From: Sedimenticola hydrogenitrophicus
GTDB lineage: Bacteria > Pseudomonadota > Gammaproteobacteria > Chromatiales > Chromatiaceae
Assembly (NCBI RefSeq): GCF_025175675.1
Contig: NZ_JANIOA010000008.1
Location: forward strand, 1 to 64,000
DNA length: 64,000 nt
Direction: 5' to 3'
Below, in pieces: positions 61,906 through 64,000 of the stretch. The notes under the pieces were generated by a model. That model was not told the origin of the DNA, did not search any database, and was given only the letters and a program-made list of their open reading frames with translations. The position numbers and the translations under genes are program-made. The number at the start of each line of letters is the position of its first letter. The stretch's first letter is position 1.

Positions 61906-61989
61906 GATCTAACGGTATCCGACCATAGCTGAGTAGGATGGATAATCAGGTTATATGGTGACAGGCCCTAACCCGAAGGAGATGACACT

Positions 61990-62436
61990 TTGAACACGAA
62001 CAGCACAACCGGCCGGACCGATCCGGGTCTGACCATCGGTCATCTGGCAAAGGCCGCCGGCGTCAACGTCGAAACCGTCCGTTACTACCAACGTATCGGC
62101 CTGATCAGGGAGCCGCTTAAACCCGCCCAAGGCTACCGGCGTTACCCGGCTTCCCTGGCGGAGACCATTCGCTTCGTCAAACGGGCCCAGGAACTCGGCT
62201 TCAGCCTCAACGAAATCACCGACCTGTTGTCCCTGAACGCCAGGAATTGCGACGAGGCGCGCGCAATTGCGGAACACAAACACGCGGTCATACAACAACG
62301 CATCGACGATCTGAACGCCATCCAGCGTGAACTGTCCAGACTGATCAACGCCTGCAGGAAAAACGGCTCCGGTCAGGAACAGTGCGCGATCATCGCCACG
62401 CTGAGCAAGACCACGGAATTTAACCCTGAAAGCTGA
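61990..62436 (+). CDS. merR: Mercury-type MerR regulator
   Basis: 148 residues from a TTG start with AAGGAGATG upstream. LTIGHLAKAAGVNVETVRYY is the DNA-binding start. The three mercury-binding cysteines of MerR are present: C87 (LNARNCDEAR), C122 and C132 (NACRKNGSGQEQC); C87 to C122 is 35 residues, exactly as C82 to C117 in Tn501 MerR. It stands alone, 17 kb from the mer operon and its operator at 45001, without a visible divergent operator of its own. It may regulate the operon in trans. Confidence 0.88.
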   Translation: MNTNSTTGRTDPGLTIGHLAKAAGVNVETVRYYQRIGLIREPLKPAQGYRRYPASLAETIRFVKRAQELGFSLNEITDLLSLNARNCDEARAIAEHKHAVIQQRIDDLNAIQRELSRLINACRKNGSGQEQCAIIATLSKTTEFNPES

Positions 62437-62939
62437 TTTGTACAGACCTGCAGTCTCTCGCTGGATGGTCGCCCCCACAGTCCGTCGTCAGTTCACGTAC
62501 AGTACCTTTCCTTGCTACCAGCCAATCATGGGTGATCGCATGCTGGAGACAAAGACGATCCCTACTCCGACTCGATGGCAAACAAGCCTGAAAAGGCTTG
62601 TAATTTCGGTGGCTTGTATTTCGCGTCGATACCCCTGAAAGATACCCTGCCCAGAAATACAAAAAAGGCTATATCCCTCCGATATCCGACGATCATCCCC
62701 TGTTCGAATGGACGGCCGTCAATTGCCTTTATTACCAGCCTGACCTATATTCAAGACGTCCACAGGTTCAGCAAGCGGCAAAAGGTAGAGGTGCGCATCG
62801 GACAGGTCCAGGGGCAGGTTGTGGTAGCGTATGGTAAGTCTGGCGGAACCCATTCCTTACGACACGCAGCGCGAACTTCCCGTGGTCGCTCCTACGATGC
62901 CGGGCCATTCAGGCCGGTGGGACTTCAGCCCGAACATCC
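62437..62939. other. Intergenic region, no gene recognised
   Basis: About 500 bases between merR and the broken thioredoxin. Reading frames across it have no recognisable protein pattern and no ribosome site. It may be decayed sequence left by the rearrangement that truncated the thioredoxin gene. Confidence 0.5.
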
Positions 62940-63176
62940 CGACCAGCTCCTGGTACTTGTCCACCTCGACCCTGCCCATGCGGAACGCGCCGCTATACCC
63001 GGTCGCCAATTTTTAAGCAGCGGACCCAGTGTCTTGCACGATCCGCACCAGCTGGCCGAGAAGTCGAGCAGTACCGGCGTGCTCAGCGAAGCTTGCAGCA
63101 CCCCGGTGTCGAAGGTGGCCGGGTCGGCCTCGAATACATGCGCTTGGCTGGTGACGGCGTTCACGCGTTTCTCCAT
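62940..63176 (-). pseudogene. Broken thioredoxin gene
   Basis: From ATG 63176 the frame gives a thioredoxin with a short N-terminal extension: VLLDFSASWCGSCKTLGPLL contains the redox motif WCGSC. At an A5 run (about 63013-63017) the frame changes; one base over, the sequence resumes as LATGYSGAFRMGRVEVDKYQ, then ELVGMFGLKS, after which homology ends at about 62940. So there is one frameshift plus loss of the 3' half (cis-proline and C-terminal helix missing). The protein would be non-functional as a thioredoxin. Confidence 0.8.
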
Positions 63177-63299
63177 GGGGCTGGAATCCAGATTTGGAAC
63201 ACCGCCGAGCCTATCAAGGGCGGGCATCAAGACCATGCAAACAACGTGTGATCGGAACAATTTCCAGCGCGAGGGTCCCGGACTTGCGAGAATCCACCG

Positions 63300-63962
63300 A
63301 TGAGTACGTCGGCCCGATGCAAGCCTGCCCCGCCTGGGCCTGGGCCTGCGCCTGGAGCGCAGGGGATCGGTATCTGCGAGTACTGCGATACGGTCTACCG
63401 GCAGCGGGAGCCGCGGCTCAACCAGGTAATCCGCTGCCCGTGTTGCGACGCGGTGCAGGCGCGACACCACGCTGTGGACATCGACGGCATGCTGGCGCTG
63501 GCGGTCGCCGCGCTGATCCTCTTTCTGATCGCCAACGTGTGGCCGATCGTCACCTTGGGGCTCGGCGCCGAGCAGAACAGCGCAACGCTATGGGGCATGA
63601 TTATCGCGATGTGGCAGCACGGCGCCCAGCTAGTGGCGATGGTGGTAGCCGCCACGCTGTTCTTCTTTCCACTGAACAAGATGCTGATGCTTGGCTGGCT
63701 GCTGGCGTTCGCGCGCAGGGGTCGCCGAGCGCCCGGCTTTGGCCGGATGATGGTGGCATTACATTATCTGCAACCCTGGACCATGAGCGAGGTGTTCGTG
63801 CTGGGCGCATTGGTGGCGATCGTCAAGGCGCGCACCTATTTCGACGTGATGCCGGAGCCGGGCATCTATGCCTATGGCGCGCTCACCCTGCTGATCACCG
63901 CGTTCTCCGGCATCGACCTGCGGCGGCTGTGGGACGACACCGCGGAAGGGAGTGCGCAATGA
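63300..63962 (+). CDS. pqiA: Paraquat-inducible protein A-like membrane protein
   Basis: 220 residues. A cytoplasmic zinc-ribbon-like start (GICEYCDTVY and CPCCDAVQ, two CxxC pairs) is followed by four membrane segments (ALAVAALILFLIANVWPI; LVAMVVAATLFFFP and others) and the motif QPWTMSEVFVLGALVAIVKA typical of PqiA. E. coli PqiA has two such modules; here the module ends at 63962 and a second PqiA-like gene begins at 63959, so the protein is split in two. PqiABC exports lipids or maintains the outer membrane. Confidence 0.85.
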   Translation: MSTSARCKPAPPGPGPAPGAQGIGICEYCDTVYRQREPRLNQVIRCPCCDAVQARHHAVDIDGMLALAVAALILFLIANVWPIVTLGLGAEQNSATLWGMIIAMWQHGAQLVAMVVAATLFFFPLNKMLMLGWLLAFARRGRRAPGFGRMMVALHYLQPWTMSEVFVLGALVAIVKARTYFDVMPEPGIYAYGALTLLITAFSGIDLRRLWDDTAEGSAQ

Positions 63963-64000
63963 GTGCTTTGCCGCGCGCGCATGAGCTGGGCCTGATCGCC
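63959..64000 (+). CDS. Start of a second PqiA-like gene (cut by window end)
   Basis: ATG at 63959 overlaps the previous stop (ATGA). The visible 14 residues (MSALPRAHELGLIA) match the usual start of a PqiA module (ELGLIxC). Only context supports the call. Confidence 0.55.
   Translation, partial: MSALPRAHELGLIA

Noticed and set aside
61131-61989. A short coding frame in the repeat cluster
   Set aside because: All frames there run through palindromic repeats and lack start context or protein-like composition.
62575-63303. A 242-codon plus-strand frame across the broken thioredoxin
   Set aside because: It has no motif, no ribosome site, and overlaps a recognisable thioredoxin on the other strand.

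Overview
The window looks like the chromosome of a GC-rich gammaproteobacterium with a respiratory, probably sulfur- and metal-oriented lifestyle. The basis is gene content only: CobS/CobT, the ErcA/ErcS'-type pair, two YeeE/YedE sulfur transporters, a TusA-like protein, many c-type cytochromes, a mercury operon and a periplasmic molybdoenzyme operon. I saw no rRNA, tRNA, CRISPR array, integrase or intact IS. Intergenic space is crowded with dispersed palindromic repeats.

Layout. 0-10 kb: a PEP-CTERM tail, a DUF1778/GNAT toxin-antitoxin pair, cobT-cobS, a hybrid kinase with an iron alcohol dehydrogenase (ErcS'/ErcA-like), and a TetR regulator with a carboxymuconolactone-decarboxylase gene that share a candidate operator. 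11-19 kb: an exported redox block with two secreted proteins built of NPCAAK-type cysteine repeats (one enclosing a cytochrome c domain), a YedE transporter, a pentaheme cytochrome, a c553-like gene with a stop in its signal peptide, ArsS and an arsenate-reductase-like protein. 19-27 kb: a DUF255/DsbD-like fusion, a sensor gene split by a 67-bp duplication, a second YedE, DUF302, HD-GYP and TusA-like genes. 27-32 kb: an FMN glutamate synthase / TPP enzyme / aldehyde dehydrogenase operon. 32-39 kb: porin, lipoprotein, an ECF sigma factor with a zinc-finger anti-sigma candidate, a symporter and a TlpA-like protein. 40-50 kb: metal-handling genes, merTPA plus a fourth transporter gene, and three copies of a small secreted protein with STDIxYG motifs. 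50-55 kb: an FNR-like regulator and an NtrC-type two-component system. 55-61 kb: a four-gene operon (two diheme peroxidases, Rieske subunit, molybdopterin subunit) matching the iodate reductase set IdrABP1P2. 62-64 kb: MerR, a broken thioredoxin gene and pqiA-like genes.

How the parts connect. Five promoters spread over 24 kb share the pattern TGTAAGKAW, 13-14 bases, CGWCNW. They precede both NPCAAK genes, the c553-like gene, the TusA-like gene and the ECF sigma gene itself. This suggests one ECF-controlled regulon of secreted cysteine-repeat and redox proteins, and it is the best candidate here for an undescribed system. The iodate-reductase-like operon carries an FNR-type box upstream, and an FNR-like regulator is encoded 10 kb away. 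The mer operon has a textbook MerR operator, but the only MerR with the mercury cysteine triad is 17 kb away.
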